A stretch of 64,000 nt of DNA from UBA2988 sp965237965. Its GTDB lineage: Bacteria > Gemmatimonadota > Gemmatimonadetes > Longimicrobiales > Gaopeijiaceae. The translations under genes were made by a program, and so were the position numbers. The stretch lies in the NCBI GenBank assembly GCA_965237965.1, contig CBDEGT010000003.1, positions 248,001-312,000 of the forward strand, given 5' to 3'. Shown here in pieces: positions 1 to 7,934 of this stretch; the stretch's first letter is position 1; each line of letters begins with the position of its first letter. The notes beneath the pieces are model-generated. The model was not told where the DNA came from, made no database searches, and saw only the letters and a list, made by a program, of their open reading frames with translations.

Positions 1-26
1 TAATGGAACATGTAGTCGGGCCGACC

Positions 27-255
27 TCAGCTAGTGGGGCCAACCTCAGCCTCCGCCTGCCGTATCAGCCTCGATACCTCGATCTCCAGGCCCTCAGCCA
101 GACGGACGATGACCCGCAGTGTCGGGTTCCGCTCTCCCCTCTCAACGCCACCTACATAGGTCCGGTCCAGGTCACACCGAAAGCCCAGGTCCTCCTGAGA
201 TAGCCCTAGGTCGAGGCGGCGGCTCCTGACTGCTCGACCGAAGGCGCGGCGATGG
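27..255 (-). pseudogene. XRE-family helix-turn-helix regulator, N-terminus cut by IS
   Basis: Reading the minus strand gives a typical XRE/Cro-C1 DNA-binding domain: a helix with LGLSQEDLG, then DRTYVGGVERGERNPTL, the classic recognition helix and following turn, then VRLAEGLEIEVSRLIR. The stop is at 27-29. No ATG or GTG lies in a suitable place: the frame runs straight into the terminal inverted repeat of the IS at 256, so the first few codons appear to have been removed by that insertion. What is left would still hold the whole HTH fold, and a start codon inside the IS end could in principle rescue it. Stand-alone XRE proteins of this length usually repress their own or a neighbouring operon. 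The target cannot be told because the gene lies at the window edge. Confidence 0.7.
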
Positions 256-301
256 TGTCCCGCTGACAGTTGAAGGTGGTGGCTCCGGAGAGTCTCCCTT
301 G

Positions 302-1057
302 TTAGCCTGCCTTTCTCATTTCGGCAACCGGTTCATGGTCGTCGAGGTGGGCCCTGAGCATCCAGAGCTGGTCGTAGCCGATGATCCTCCGGTAGCTCTT
401 CTCGGTCTCCACGAACGAGGCCGCAGCCCACCTCAGCGCCATCGCTCCGTTCTTCCAGTTGGTCACCCTGCGGGTCTTCCGTCTTACGCCCGAGTGGGTG
501 CTGTCGATCAGGTTGGTCGAGCCCAGGCACTTCCTCAGCCGCGGCGGGAGGCCGAGCCGGTTGATCGTGAACATCTCGCTGAGGCCTTCGCGTAGGCTGG
601 CCGAGGCCGAGGGGTGGTCGCGCTCGAGCCATCGGGCGAGCTGCTCGAGCTTCTGCTCGCCCTGCTTCGCGTCCAGCTTCATCGCCGCCCGGAACGCCGC
701 CTTCACCTGAGGATGCTGATCCTTCGGCAGATGACCCAGCACGTTGCGGAGCTTGTGGTTGCGGCAGCGCTGGATGGGGTGACGTTGGCCGAACACCTTC
801 TCGATCGCCTTCCTGAGCGCTTTCGAGCCATCGATCACGAACAGCCGCCGCCTGCCCGGGTCCAGGCCGCGCTCGACCAGATCCTCTAGGAGCGCGCTGG
901 TCACCTCGGCGTTCTCACTCGCTCCTTCCCTCACGCCCAGCACGTGCTTCTTTCCGTCTGAGTCCACGCCTACCGCAGCAAGCACGTGGTGCGAGCCCAT
1001 CTGGATCCCGTCCAGGTAGATCACCAGGAGGTCCCACGCATCCAGCCGGCGCTCCAT
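302..1057 (-). CDS. IS256-family transposase, catalytic ORF
   Basis: This 251-residue ORF carries the RNase-H-like catalytic core of Mutator-type transposases. First Asp is in LVIYLDGIQMG near the start, second Asp in LFVIDGSKALRKAI near residue 95, and the family Cys-x2-His signature in IQRCRNHKLRNVL. The position where relatives have the third catalytic acid (TN-x2-E-S/N) reads STNLIDSTHSGVRR, with Asp instead of Glu. The C-terminus (NWKNGAMALRWAAASF) is typical of one Mutator subgroup. It overlaps the upstream ORF by one base (TGATG). Whether the pair is active is unknown; the Glu-to-Asp change may be natural in this branch or may impair it. Confidence 0.75.
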   Translation of the reverse strand: MERRLDAWDLLVIYLDGIQMGSHHVLAAVGVDSDGKKHVLGVREGASENAEVTSALLEDLVERGLDPGRRRLFVIDGSKALRKAIEKVFGQRHPIQRCRNHKLRNVLGHLPKDQHPQVKAAFRAAMKLDAKQGEQKLEQLARWLERDHPSASASLREGLSEMFTINRLGLPPRLRKCLGSTNLIDSTHSGVRRKTRRVTNWKNGAMALRWAAASFVETEKSYRRIIGYDQLWMLRAHLDDHEPVAEMRKAG

Positions 1058-1590
1058 CAGCCCTTCAGCACGCGCTCCGAGGCCTCGACCGTCTCACGGC
1101 TCACCACCGACTTGCTCACCCCGACCGTGTCGGCCATCTCACCGATCACACGGCCGTACTTCCGCGTGCTCACCCCCGCCATCAGGACCTCGAGCATCCG
1201 ATCCGCCACGGCGCCCGGTCTCCGCATCGCTGCGTACGCCGGCACCTCGACCTCGCCACCCTCCCCGGCGCCCCGGCGCCTGAGCCGTGGCCGCTCCACA
1301 CGCACCTTCCGGTCCGACAGGTAAACCACACCACCCTGCCGGCCATACCACGCCGTGTCGTCTTCCGCTCGTGACCGACCTGCCTGCTTCACGCCTGCCA
1401 CACCCTCGGCGCTCATCTCCAGCACCGCTTCGATCGTCGCTCGTCCCATCACCTGGATGACTTCGTCGATCGCGACCTCCGTCTGCTCCACGAGCTCAAG
1501 CATCGGAAGCAGAAACTGCCCCTCCCGCTTCAGGAACTCCCTGATCGCGCGCTTGTCCGCCCGATCCCTTACCTCGTACGTTCTCTTCAT
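1057..1590 (-). CDS. IS256-family transposase, N-terminal ORF
   Basis: This 177-residue protein corresponds to the N-terminal DNA-binding half of Mutator-type transposases. It has a helical start with EFLKREGQFLLPMLELVEQ, then an arginine-rich strand region (RKVRVERPRLRRRG), then the MLEVLMAGVSTRKYGRVI segment that normally leads into the catalytic core. In most IS256-family elements this half and the catalytic half form one protein of about 400 residues. Here the ORF stops at a TGATG junction in which the stop TGA shares its A with the ATG of the next ORF. The arrangement fits termination-reinitiation or a frameshift joining the two halves. ATG at 1590 is the first start inside the element. 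Confidence 0.75.
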   Translation of the reverse strand: MKRTYEVRDRADKRAIREFLKREGQFLLPMLELVEQTEVAIDEVIQVMGRATIEAVLEMSAEGVAGVKQAGRSRAEDDTAWYGRQGGVVYLSDRKVRVERPRLRRRGAGEGGEVEVPAYAAMRRPGAVADRMLEVLMAGVSTRKYGRVIGEMADTVGVSKSVVSRETVEASERVLKG

Positions 1591-1730
1591 CGTGGTGGCT
1601 CCGTGTTGGGGTTTTTGCCTACCCGAGCCTATCGGCCCGGGACCCCCGGAGCCACCACTTTTCTTTCCCCCCTATCAGGAACCTTCAACTACGGTTGGGA
1701 CAGCTTCGATCCTACGTGGAGATGATGGAT

Positions 1731-2246
1731 ATGACACGAGGCGGATTCACCCAGATCGATGTTGATAGAGCGGGACATCAGCTGATTGATGTTCTGATCG
1801 AAGAAATCACAATGGTCGCGAACGAGGCACAAAACAGTGTTCGCATCCAGGCTGTGAGGGAGGCAGTGTCAGCTCGGCAGCGCGGTCATAAACCCGAGTA
1901 TCGCCCCATGGTCGACGGTGATTTCGCTGCATGCCGAATCTCCTTCCGCACCAAGGCACCCGCTGATGCGGGTGTTGATCTCACATTCACTCTAGAGGTT
2001 CCTCGGGACGCTGCGGGTGACGACGACGTGGTCCTCCGACCGTCGGAAGACCAGCTCGGCGATGTGAAAATACGGGTCAATGAGATACTCCCGCAGTTGC
2101 GAGATGCTCTTCGGGTGCGCCTCAGGATTCTTGCTGAGCATGTAATCAGATTCGGACTCGATGCAGTGACTGAAGCCGCGGAGAGCAGCTTCCTCCAGTC
2201 AAAGGGCTACACCAGCCAAGCTCACGGCAGCCCATACCAGACTTGA
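1731..2246 (+). CDS. hypothetical protein, possibly 5'-truncated
   Basis: I do not recognise this protein. About 172 residues follow the most plausible ATG (1731; two more in-frame ATGs at 1722 and 1725, with GTGGAG just upstream). It is soluble and mixed alpha/beta. A helical N-terminus (residues 10-50) leads to a strand-like centre with alternating hydrophobics (DLTFTLEV) and a long C-terminal helix rich in Leu and Arg (ILPQLRDALRVRLRILAEHVI). The open frame extends upstream into the right end of the IS at 1702, so the true N-terminus may have been lost. No partner gene is adjacent. Confidence 0.45.
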   Translation: MTRGGFTQIDVDRAGHQLIDVLIEEITMVANEAQNSVRIQAVREAVSARQRGHKPEYRPMVDGDFAACRISFRTKAPADAGVDLTFTLEVPRDAAGDDDVVLRPSEDQLGDVKIRVNEILPQLRDALRVRLRILAEHVIRFGLDAVTEAAESSFLQSKGYTSQAHGSPYQT

Positions 2247-2640
2247 AGCCCCCGAGGCAAAGCAGACGTTGTCGTCACGGACACGACTCTAACCACACAC
2301 CGTGAACCCTAAGGACGAGGAGACTCCAGCAGGTTCTCGACAGCCTGATCGGCTCACCAGCAGTAGCCCGAAGAAGTGGACGACTATGGTGAAGTCGAGG
2401 GCGATTCTCTTTGGTCCTACATGGCTTCGAGGAGCTGAAGGCTCGGGTGCCGGATTGACCGCGCGGTCGCCGGGCTACATCGTAGATTCGTAGAATTATG
2501 CAAATAGAACCATCCCTCTTTTTTGCGAAACTTTGGAGCAGTTTCAGGTTCGTTCACTTGACCCGCTCGAAGTGACTCTGTTATAAGAGGCAAGGAGACA
2601 CCCGGCGATAAGCCACCACCATCCGTAGGAGTGCCGAAGA
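2247..2640. other. intergenic, no gene seen
   Basis: No convincing gene lies here. A 63-codon open frame (2302-2493) has no ribosome-binding site and no recognisable features. The last 150 bases are clearly more AT-rich than the surroundings (2495-2600), consistent with a promoter region for the gene starting at 2641. Confidence 0.5.
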
Positions 2641-3090
2641 ATGGCTGACCAGACCTATGACGACATCCTACCCAACCCGGGGATGAGCGTCGAAAAGGGG
2701 AAGACCGCAGTGGTCATTACCGATCCGCAGAAGGATTTCCTTTCAGAGGACGGAGTGGTCTGGGGAGTGGTGGGGAGCAGCGTAAAGAAGAACAACACAG
2801 TGGAGCACCTGCGACAGCTCATGAGCGCAGCTCACGGTGCGGGAATCCCTATCTTCATCTCACCCCACTACTACTATCCGCATGACCATTCCTGGGACTT
2901 CGGTGGGGCGCTGGAGAAGATGATGCACGCAGTCGGAATGTTCGATCGTAAGGGAAACCTCACGACCGAGGGTTTCGACGGGTCGGGAGCCGACTGGCAC
3001 GAGCCGCTTAAGGATCTATCGAGAGAGACAACGTCGTGATCGCGAGCCCGCACAAGGTTTACGGACCGGAATCCAACGATCTGGCACTCC
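2641..3090 (+). pseudogene. isochorismatase-family cysteine hydrolase, frameshifted and truncated
   Basis: The start at 2641 follows GGAG and the N-terminus is a clear isochorismatase-like hydrolase: AVVITDPQKDFLSEDG carries the catalytic Asp. The frame stops at 3039, but the family sequence resumes in another frame right there: IERDNVVIASPHKVYG, with the catalytic Lys, then PESNDLALLNHP. A one-base loss near 3012-3018 explains this. The similarity then ends at 3090, exactly where the terminal repeat of an IS3-family element begins, so the catalytic Cys region is missing. In intact relatives the enzyme hydrolyses small amide or ether substrates; this copy cannot be functional. Confidence 0.8.
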
Positions 3091-3409
3091 TGAATCACCC
3101 CGGCTTCTCCGGAGACTTGTTTAGTTGAGTGCCACCAGCCTGGCCGGGGCGCTCAGGTTCCGGTAATACTCCTGCTCCCTCTCCACTGGGGGAACGTACC
3201 CAATGGGTTCGAGCAGACGGTGGTGATTGAACCACCAGACCCACTCGAGCGTGGCGAACTCGACGTCTTCCAGGTTACGCCAGGGCCCGTTCCGTCGGAT
3301 CATCTCCGTCTTGAACAGGCCGATGATCGATTCGGCCAACGCGTTGTCGTAGGAATCTCCTTTGCTTCCCACGGACGGCTCGATGCCCGCGTCAGCCAGC
3401 CGCTCCGTA
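3091..3409 (-). mobile_element. IS3-family element, 3' remnant
   Basis: The outer end starts TGAATCACCCCGGCTTCTCC at 3091 and directly interrupts the hydrolase gene. The same 86 bp occur as a solo end at 55301-55386. Inside is the C-terminal part of an IS3-family OrfB on the minus strand (3121-3409): ERLADAGIEPSVGSKGDSYD followed by NALAESIIGLFKTE, which holds the catalytic Glu of the DDE integrase core, then WWFNHHRLLEPIGY. The first two catalytic Asp residues and OrfA are missing because the element is cut at 3410 by the IS30-like element. Confidence 0.85.
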
Positions 3410-5036
3410 GGTGAATTCAAGAGGTCGTCGCAACACCTCAGGAAAGAGGAGGAGTTGCGATGGGGGCAAGCAAGCGCCGACGGTCGGATCGAGCTTTGCG
3501 TCCGCCGATGGGTTCACCCGGTCGTCCCCCGTTGGGGCGCCGGGAGCATCGGCAGAGGTTTTGGGAAGAAGTTGCTCGAGGGCTGTCGAGCGAGGAGTCG
3601 GCGGTGGCAGCCGGCGTGTCTCCCGCTGTTGGGGCGCGCTGGTTTCGCCAATGTGGTGGCATGCCACCTTTCAGTCTTCGTCCTCTGTCGGGGCGCTACC
3701 TATCGTTCGTCGAGCGAGAAGAGATTGCGGTTCTTCAAGCCCGCGGTTGTGGCGTACGTGAGATCGCCCGGCAGTTGCGCCGCTCATCGTCGACGATCTC
3801 GCGAGAACTGCGGCGGAACGCAGCAACGCGAAGTGGAAACCTCGAGTATCGAGCCACGACCGCCCAATGGCATGCCGATCGGCGAGCGAAGCGTCCGAAA
3901 GTTGCCAAACTCGCTGCGAACGGCGAACTGAGGCAGTATGTGCAGGATCGCCTCGGAGGCCTGATCGCGGCTCCAGACGGGGCGGCCGTGCCGGGCCCAA
4001 ATGTACGCTGGGTCGGGCGTCGCCGTGGTCGCCGACAAGACCGGCGGTGGGCGGCCTCGTGGAGTCCTGAGCAGATCGCCAACAGGCTACGGGTCGACTT
4101 CCCCGATGATGAGTCCATGCGGATATCGCACGAAGCCATTTACCAGGCGCTCTACGTTCGGGGACGCGGTGCGCTGCGTCGGGAGCTGACGGCGTGCCTT
4201 CGGACGGGACGCGCGCTACGGGTGCCTCGAGCTCGCGCCCGCAGACGGGGTAAGACGTTCGTTCGCCCCGAGATCATGATCAGCGAGCGACCGGCCGAGG
4301 CGGACGACCGCGCCGTTCCTGGGCACTGGGAAGGCGACCTAATCCTGGGGTTAAGCAGCTCGGCGATCGGAACGCTGGTCGAGCGAACCTCCCGGTTCAC
4401 CATGCTCCTCCACCTCCCTCGCCTCCACAGACACGACGAGCCCAGGACCAAGAACGGGCCAGCGTTGGCTGGGCACGGCGCCGAAGCCGTCCGGGACGCG
4501 ATCGCTTCGTCGATCACGACCCTGCCCGAGCAACTCCGCCGGTCTCTGACGTGGGACCAGGGAGCAGAGATGGCTCAGCACGCACAGCTTCGCATCGACA
4601 CTGGGCTGGCCGTCTACTTCTGCGACCCACAGAGCCCGTGGCAGCGCGGCACGAACGAAAACACCAACGGCTTGTTGAGACAGTACTTCCCCAAAGGCAC
4701 TGACCTCAGCAAACATACCGCTGACGATCTCGCCGCCGTCGCGGCCGCTCTTAACAGCCGCCCCCGCAAGACCCTCGGTTGGAAAACCCCGGCGGAAACC
4801 CTGGAAGATCTCTTACATCGCTGAACCGGACCTCCACCTTGCGCTGAGTTCTCAACAGCTCCGGTATCTCCTGCCTTCCACGACCTTCGGTCGCTTCTGA
4901 CTCCCTCGGAATTGGAGAGATCAAGAACCCCCTCTGTCTGGACCCCGTCGCCCTCGCCAATCTATTGTCCAGTGGAATCGGGGGCGCAAAAACCCCCTTC
5001 AACACGGTGCTGTTGCGACGACCCCTTGAACCTGGG
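3410..5036 (+). mobile_element. IS30-family element, copy 1 (1627 bp)
   Basis: This unit is repeated almost base for base at 59876-61502. Its ends are imperfect inverted repeats: TTCAAGAGGTCGTCGCAACA on the left, and on the right, read in reverse, TTCAAGGGGTCGTCGCAACA. The left flank is an IS3 remnant and the right flank is the interior of an IS256-like element. The two flanks do not belong together, so this copy marks a rearrangement junction rather than a simple insertion. About 210 bp of non-coding sequence follow the transposase. Confidence 0.85.
3460..4824 (+). CDS. IS30-family transposase (copy 1)
   Basis: The 454-residue protein has the IS30 layout. An N-terminal region with a homeodomain-like segment (EEVARGLSSEESAVAAGVS) is followed by a second HTH (GRYLSFVEREEIAVLQARG, then GVREIARQLRRSSSTISREL), which is the IS30 signature HTH. 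The DDE integrase core comes next: first Asp in VPGHWEGDLILGLSSSAIG, second Asp in RSLTWDQGAEMAQH, and Glu in SPWQRGTNENTNGLLRQYFP. The C-terminus (LAAVAAALNSRPRKTLGWKTP) is also typical. Start ATG at 3460 follows GGAGGAG. It differs from copy 2 at only a few residues. It should be able to catalyse its own transposition. Confidence 0.92.
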   Translation: MGASKRRRSDRALRPPMGSPGRPPLGRREHRQRFWEEVARGLSSEESAVAAGVSPAVGARWFRQCGGMPPFSLRPLSGRYLSFVEREEIAVLQARGCGVREIARQLRRSSSTISRELRRNAATRSGNLEYRATTAQWHADRRAKRPKVAKLAANGELRQYVQDRLGGLIAAPDGAAVPGPNVRWVGRRRGRRQDRRWAASWSPEQIANRLRVDFPDDESMRISHEAIYQALYVRGRGALRRELTACLRTGRALRVPRARARRRGKTFVRPEIMISERPAEADDRAVPGHWEGDLILGLSSSAIGTLVERTSRFTMLLHLPRLHRHDEPRTKNGPALAGHGAEAVRDAIASSITTLPEQLRRSLTWDQGAEMAQHAQLRIDTGLAVYFCDPQSPWQRGTNENTNGLLRQYFPKGTDLSKHTADDLAAVAAALNSRPRKTLGWKTPAETLEDLLHR

Positions 5037-6231
5037 AGGCGCAGGAGTTCATCCAACAGATCATGGAGGAGGAAGTCACGGAGTTGTTAGGCCGGGAGAA
5101 GTCAGAGCGCAGGAGTACGGTGGACTCGGCCGAGGGCTACCGCAACGGATATGGCAAGCCGAGGCGGTTGGCGATGAGCTCGGGCACGATCATGCTCCGA
5201 CGCCCTCGGGTTCGGGGCGTCGAGGAGCGGTTCGAGAGTCGGGTGTTGCCGTTGTTCGCACGACGGACGAAGGAGCTGGGTGCTCTGCTTCCGGAGCTGT
5301 ATCTGCACGGGCTGGCGGAGGGAGACTTCGAGCTGGCGATGCGGGGCCTGCTGGGCGAGGGGGCCCCGTTGTCGAAGTCTTCGATTCGGCGGCTGCGGGC
5401 GGGATGGACGGCGGAATTCGAGGAATGGTCGAAGCGCTCGCTGGCCGACCGTGAGGTCGTCTACGTCTGGGCGGACGGGATCTACGTGAAGGCGGGGCTC
5501 GAGCGGGACAAGGCAGCACTGCTGGTGGTTCTGGGCGCGATGCGAGACGGGACGAAGGAAGTGTTGGCCCTGAGATCGGGCTACCGAGAGTCGGTCGAGT
5601 CCTGGTCGGAGGTGTTGCGGGATCTGAAGGCACGCGGCATCGAGGCGCCCCGGCTTCTGATGGCGGACGGTAACGCGGCGATCTGGGGCGCAGTACGGCA
5701 GGTATGGCCTGAGGCGGGCGAGCAACGGTGCTGGAACCACAAGATGAGGAACGTGCTGGACCGGCTGCCGCAGCGGGAGCAGAGCGAGGCGAAGGATCTT
5801 CTCAGGGCCGTGGTCTACGCACCGAGCCGGTCCGAGGCTGTGAAGGCCCGCGAAGTGTTCGCCAGGCGCTACAGGCCGTGGTATCCGAAGGCGGTGGACG
5901 TACTCGAGGACGACTGGGAGCGGATGGTGGCGTTCCACGACTTCCCCGAGGATCACTGGAAGCATCTACGCACGACGAACGTGGTCGAGAGCCCGTTCGC
6001 TGCGGTACGGCTCAGGACGACGGCGGCGAAGCGATTCAAGCGGGTCGAGAGCGCTACGGCGCTGATCTGGAAGTCGCTCTTGGTGGCCGAGAAGCGCTTC
6101 CGAAGGCTCGACGCTCCTCACCTCCTCAAGGACGTGTTTGAAGGAAGGAAGTTCGAAGACGGAAAGCCCGTCTCAACCCAACAGCGGAAGAATGCCGCCT
6201 GATACGTTTACACACCTATTGACCCAACCTC
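5037..6231 (+). mobile_element. IS256-family element, copy 1, left end missing
   Basis: From 5037 to 6231 the sequence matches the complete copy at 33372-34748 (constant offset 28517), but the first 182 bp, including the left inverted repeat and start codon, are replaced by the IS30-like element. The right end, with TTTACACACCTATTGACCCA, is intact at 6231 and cuts directly into a lipoprotein gene on the other side. Confidence 0.85.
5039..6202 (+). pseudogene. IS256-family transposase, 5'-truncated (copy 1)
   Basis: The reading frame matches residues about 28 to 414 of the full copy at 33475-34719. The DNA-binding region and catalytic core are preserved: YVWADGIYVKAG with the first Asp, LLMADGNAAIWGAV with the second Asp, RCWNHKMRNVLDRLP with the Cys-His signature, and TTNVVESPFAAVRLRT with the Glu. 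Only two residues differ in the shared part (FHDFPED versus FYDFPED; WKSLL versus WKLLL). The native start region is gone; ATG at 5063 would give a protein lacking the N-terminal helix. Confidence 0.85.
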
Positions 6232-6560
6232 CCGATCTCGACCTCGTACTCCTGGTCGGGCGCCACGTCATAGCTGCGCTCGATCCAGATCTTCCCCTGG
6301 GCGTTCAGGTTGTCGAGCCGCAGCCGCACCGAGTGCATTCCGTCGCTCGCGCGCTCGATCGTGCGTGCGACCTCCCACGTGACCGGCGGATCCAAGAAAT
6401 CGATGCCACGCGCGTACCACTCCTCCATATCGATCTCGAAGGAGAACACGTCCTCGAACTCGGGCACGACCACCAAATCGCCCCTGAAGTCGCAGGCGGC
6501 CAGGCTCGAGCATGCCAGCGTGGTGGCGCAAGCGAAGCGCAGAAAGTGAGGCAGGCGCAT
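6232..6560 (-). pseudogene. lipoprotein, C-terminus removed by IS
   Basis: The N-terminus is a textbook bacterial lipoprotein signal: positively charged start, hydrophobic stretch, and lipobox SLAAC, so the Cys near residue 23 would be lipidated. The mature part looks like a beta-sandwich domain (VTWEVARTIERASDG, then HSVRLRLDNLNAQGKIWIER), as found in small periplasmic or outer-membrane-anchored proteins. The native sequence stops at 6232 where the right end of the IS256-like element starts; the last few codons before the stop come from the IS. No specific function is recognisable. The start ATG at 6560 lies divergent to trmH. Confidence 0.65.
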
Positions 6561-6628
6561 CGGGGATTTCCATCGCGGCGCGGGAGAGTCGATCTTCAGG
6601 AAAACATGATACTCTCCGGGGGAATTCC

Positions 6629-7291
6629 CTGACGCCCGAGCGATACCGCAGGATCCGCGCGGTGCTGGATCACCGCCAGCCCGACCTCACGGTGTTGATG
6701 GACCGCGTCCACAAGCCGCACAACCTGGCCGCCATCCTGAGGAGCTGCGACGCCGTCGGTGTGCTCGAGGCGCATGCGGTCCCAGCCGAGGGCGGGTTCG
6801 AGGTTCCAGCGGCCAGCGCGGCGGGGTCGGCCCGGTGGATGGCGGTTCGGCGACACCCGGACGCGGCTGCCGCGGTGGCGTCGCTCCGGGCAGACGGCTT
6901 CCGCGTGATCGCGGCGCACCCAAGCGGCGGCGCGCGCGACTACCGGGAGGTGGACTACACGCGGCCGACCGCGTTCCTGGTCGGCGCCGAGCTGCACGGG
7001 CTCTCGGACCAGGGCCTCCGGCTGGCCGACGAGCTCGTGACGATCACGATGGTCGGCATGGTGCGCTCCCTGAACGTGTCGGTCGCGACTGCGCTCCTCC
7101 TGTTCGAGGCGCAGCGCCAGAGGCAGGCGGCGGGTCTGTACGAACGGTGCCGCATCGAGCCTGGACGGTACCGGCGGCTGCTGTTCGAATGGGGCTACCC
7201 GCGCCTCGCGCGGCGCCTCAGAGAGGAGGGCCGACCCTATCCCCCCGTGCGCGAGGACGGCTCGGTCGATCCCGCGCTCCTGCCACGCTGA
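6629..7291 (+). CDS. trmH: tRNA (guanosine-2'-O)-methyltransferase, TrmH/SpoU family
   Basis: TrmH methylates the 2'-hydroxyl of G18 in the tRNA D-loop using S-adenosylmethionine. The protein shows the SPOUT-family knot motifs in order: VHKPHNLAAILRSCDAVGV (motif 1), FLVGAELHGLSDQGL (motif 2) and MVGMVRSLNVSVATALLL (motif 3, the SAM-binding knot). Length (about 220 residues) and the opening TPERYRRIRAVLDHRQPDLT fit E. coli TrmH. No ATG or GTG lies at the expected place; a CTG at 6629, 5 nt after GGGGGAA, matches the family start best. The frame is open further upstream, but that would overlap the divergent lipoprotein gene. GTG at 6661 is an alternative. Confidence 0.88.
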   Translation: MTPERYRRIRAVLDHRQPDLTVLMDRVHKPHNLAAILRSCDAVGVLEAHAVPAEGGFEVPAASAAGSARWMAVRRHPDAAAAVASLRADGFRVIAAHPSGGARDYREVDYTRPTAFLVGAELHGLSDQGLRLADELVTITMVGMVRSLNVSVATALLLFEAQRQRQAAGLYERCRIEPGRYRRLLFEWGYPRLARRLREEGRPYPPVREDGSVDPALLPR

Positions 7292-7304
7292 GGAAGCGAC
7301 CGCT

Positions 7305-7934
7305 TCAGGGCGCCAGCCGCTCGATCCGCCACCCAGCCTCCGGACCGCTGCGTCGGTATACGAACCGGTCGTGGAGCCGGCCGGGCATGCCCTGCCAGAA
7401 CTCGACCCGACACGGCACGATCCGGAGACCGCCCCAGTGAAGCGGCCTCGGCACATCAGCACCCTCGTGCAGCGCGATCAGCTCCGCCGCGCGCGCGAGC
7501 AGCGCCTCGCGGCTTACCAGCGTGCTGCTCTGCTCCGACGCCCAGGCGCCGATCTGGCTCCCGCGCTCGCGCGTGGCGAAGTAGGCGTCGCTCTCCGCGT
7601 CACTCACGCGCTCCACATCCCCCTGCACGCGAACCTGTCGGGCGAGCGACTCCCAGTAGAACGTGAGCGCTGCCCGCGGCCGCTCGGCGAGCGCACGCCC
7701 CTTGGCCGAGCGCAGGTTCGTGTAGAAGACGAAGCCCTCGGGCTCGCGCGCCTTGAGGAGGATGATCCTGGCATCCGGATAGCCCTCGTCGTCCACGGTC
7801 GAGAGACACGCCGCCTCCGGCATGGCGCAGCCGCTCCGCGCGCGGGCGACCTCGAACCAGCGGTCGAACTGCTCGAGCGGGTCGGCGGCCAACCCCTCCC
7901 GCGTGAGCGGAGCAATGCCCTCCGGAGCCGTCAT
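7305..7934 (-). CDS. pdxH: pyridoxamine 5'-phosphate oxidase
   Basis: PdxH oxidises pyridoxine- or pyridoxamine-5'-phosphate to pyridoxal phosphate with FMN. The 209-residue product has the family order: DPLEQFDRWFEVARA at the N-terminus, ACLSTVDDEGYPDARIILLK (FMN strand), GFVFYTNLRSAKGRALAE (FMN-phosphate loop), ERGSQIGAWASEQSS, and the C-terminal signature VEFWQGMPGRLHDRFVYRR. ATG at 7934 follows GGAGGG and overlaps the stop of the upstream epimerase gene (ATGA), so the two are probably translationally coupled. The frame is open upstream, but the RBS and family alignment favour 7934. It makes the cofactor that ArgD in this window uses. Confidence 0.94.
   Translation of the reverse strand: MTAPEGIAPLTREGLAADPLEQFDRWFEVARARSGCAMPEAACLSTVDDEGYPDARIILLKAREPEGFVFYTNLRSAKGRALAERPRAALTFYWESLARQVRVQGDVERVSDAESDAYFATRERGSQIGAWASEQSSTLVSREALLARAAELIALHEGADVPRPLHWGGLRIVPCRVEFWQGMPGRLHDRFVYRRSGPEAGWRIERLAP

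Larger units (their letters stand above)
256..1702 (-). mobile_element. IS256-family (Mutator-type) insertion sequence with split transposase
   Basis: The element is bounded by short inverted ends: TGTCCC at 256 followed 8 nt later by GTTGAAGGT, and at the other end ACCTTCAAC followed by GGGACA at 1697-1702. It holds two transposase ORFs on the minus strand and nothing else. The 8-9 bp outside each end do not match, so no target-site duplication survives. This suggests a rearrangement after insertion. A solo right end of a close relative lies at 55400-55584. Confidence 0.75.

Noticed and set aside
2302..2493. 63-codon ORF as a gene
   Set aside because: No RBS, no similarity pattern, surrounded by non-coding sequence.
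5102..5965. 287-codon antisense frame in the IS256 transposase
   Set aside because: Appears identically in the other copy because the IS is repeated; no domain, no RBS.
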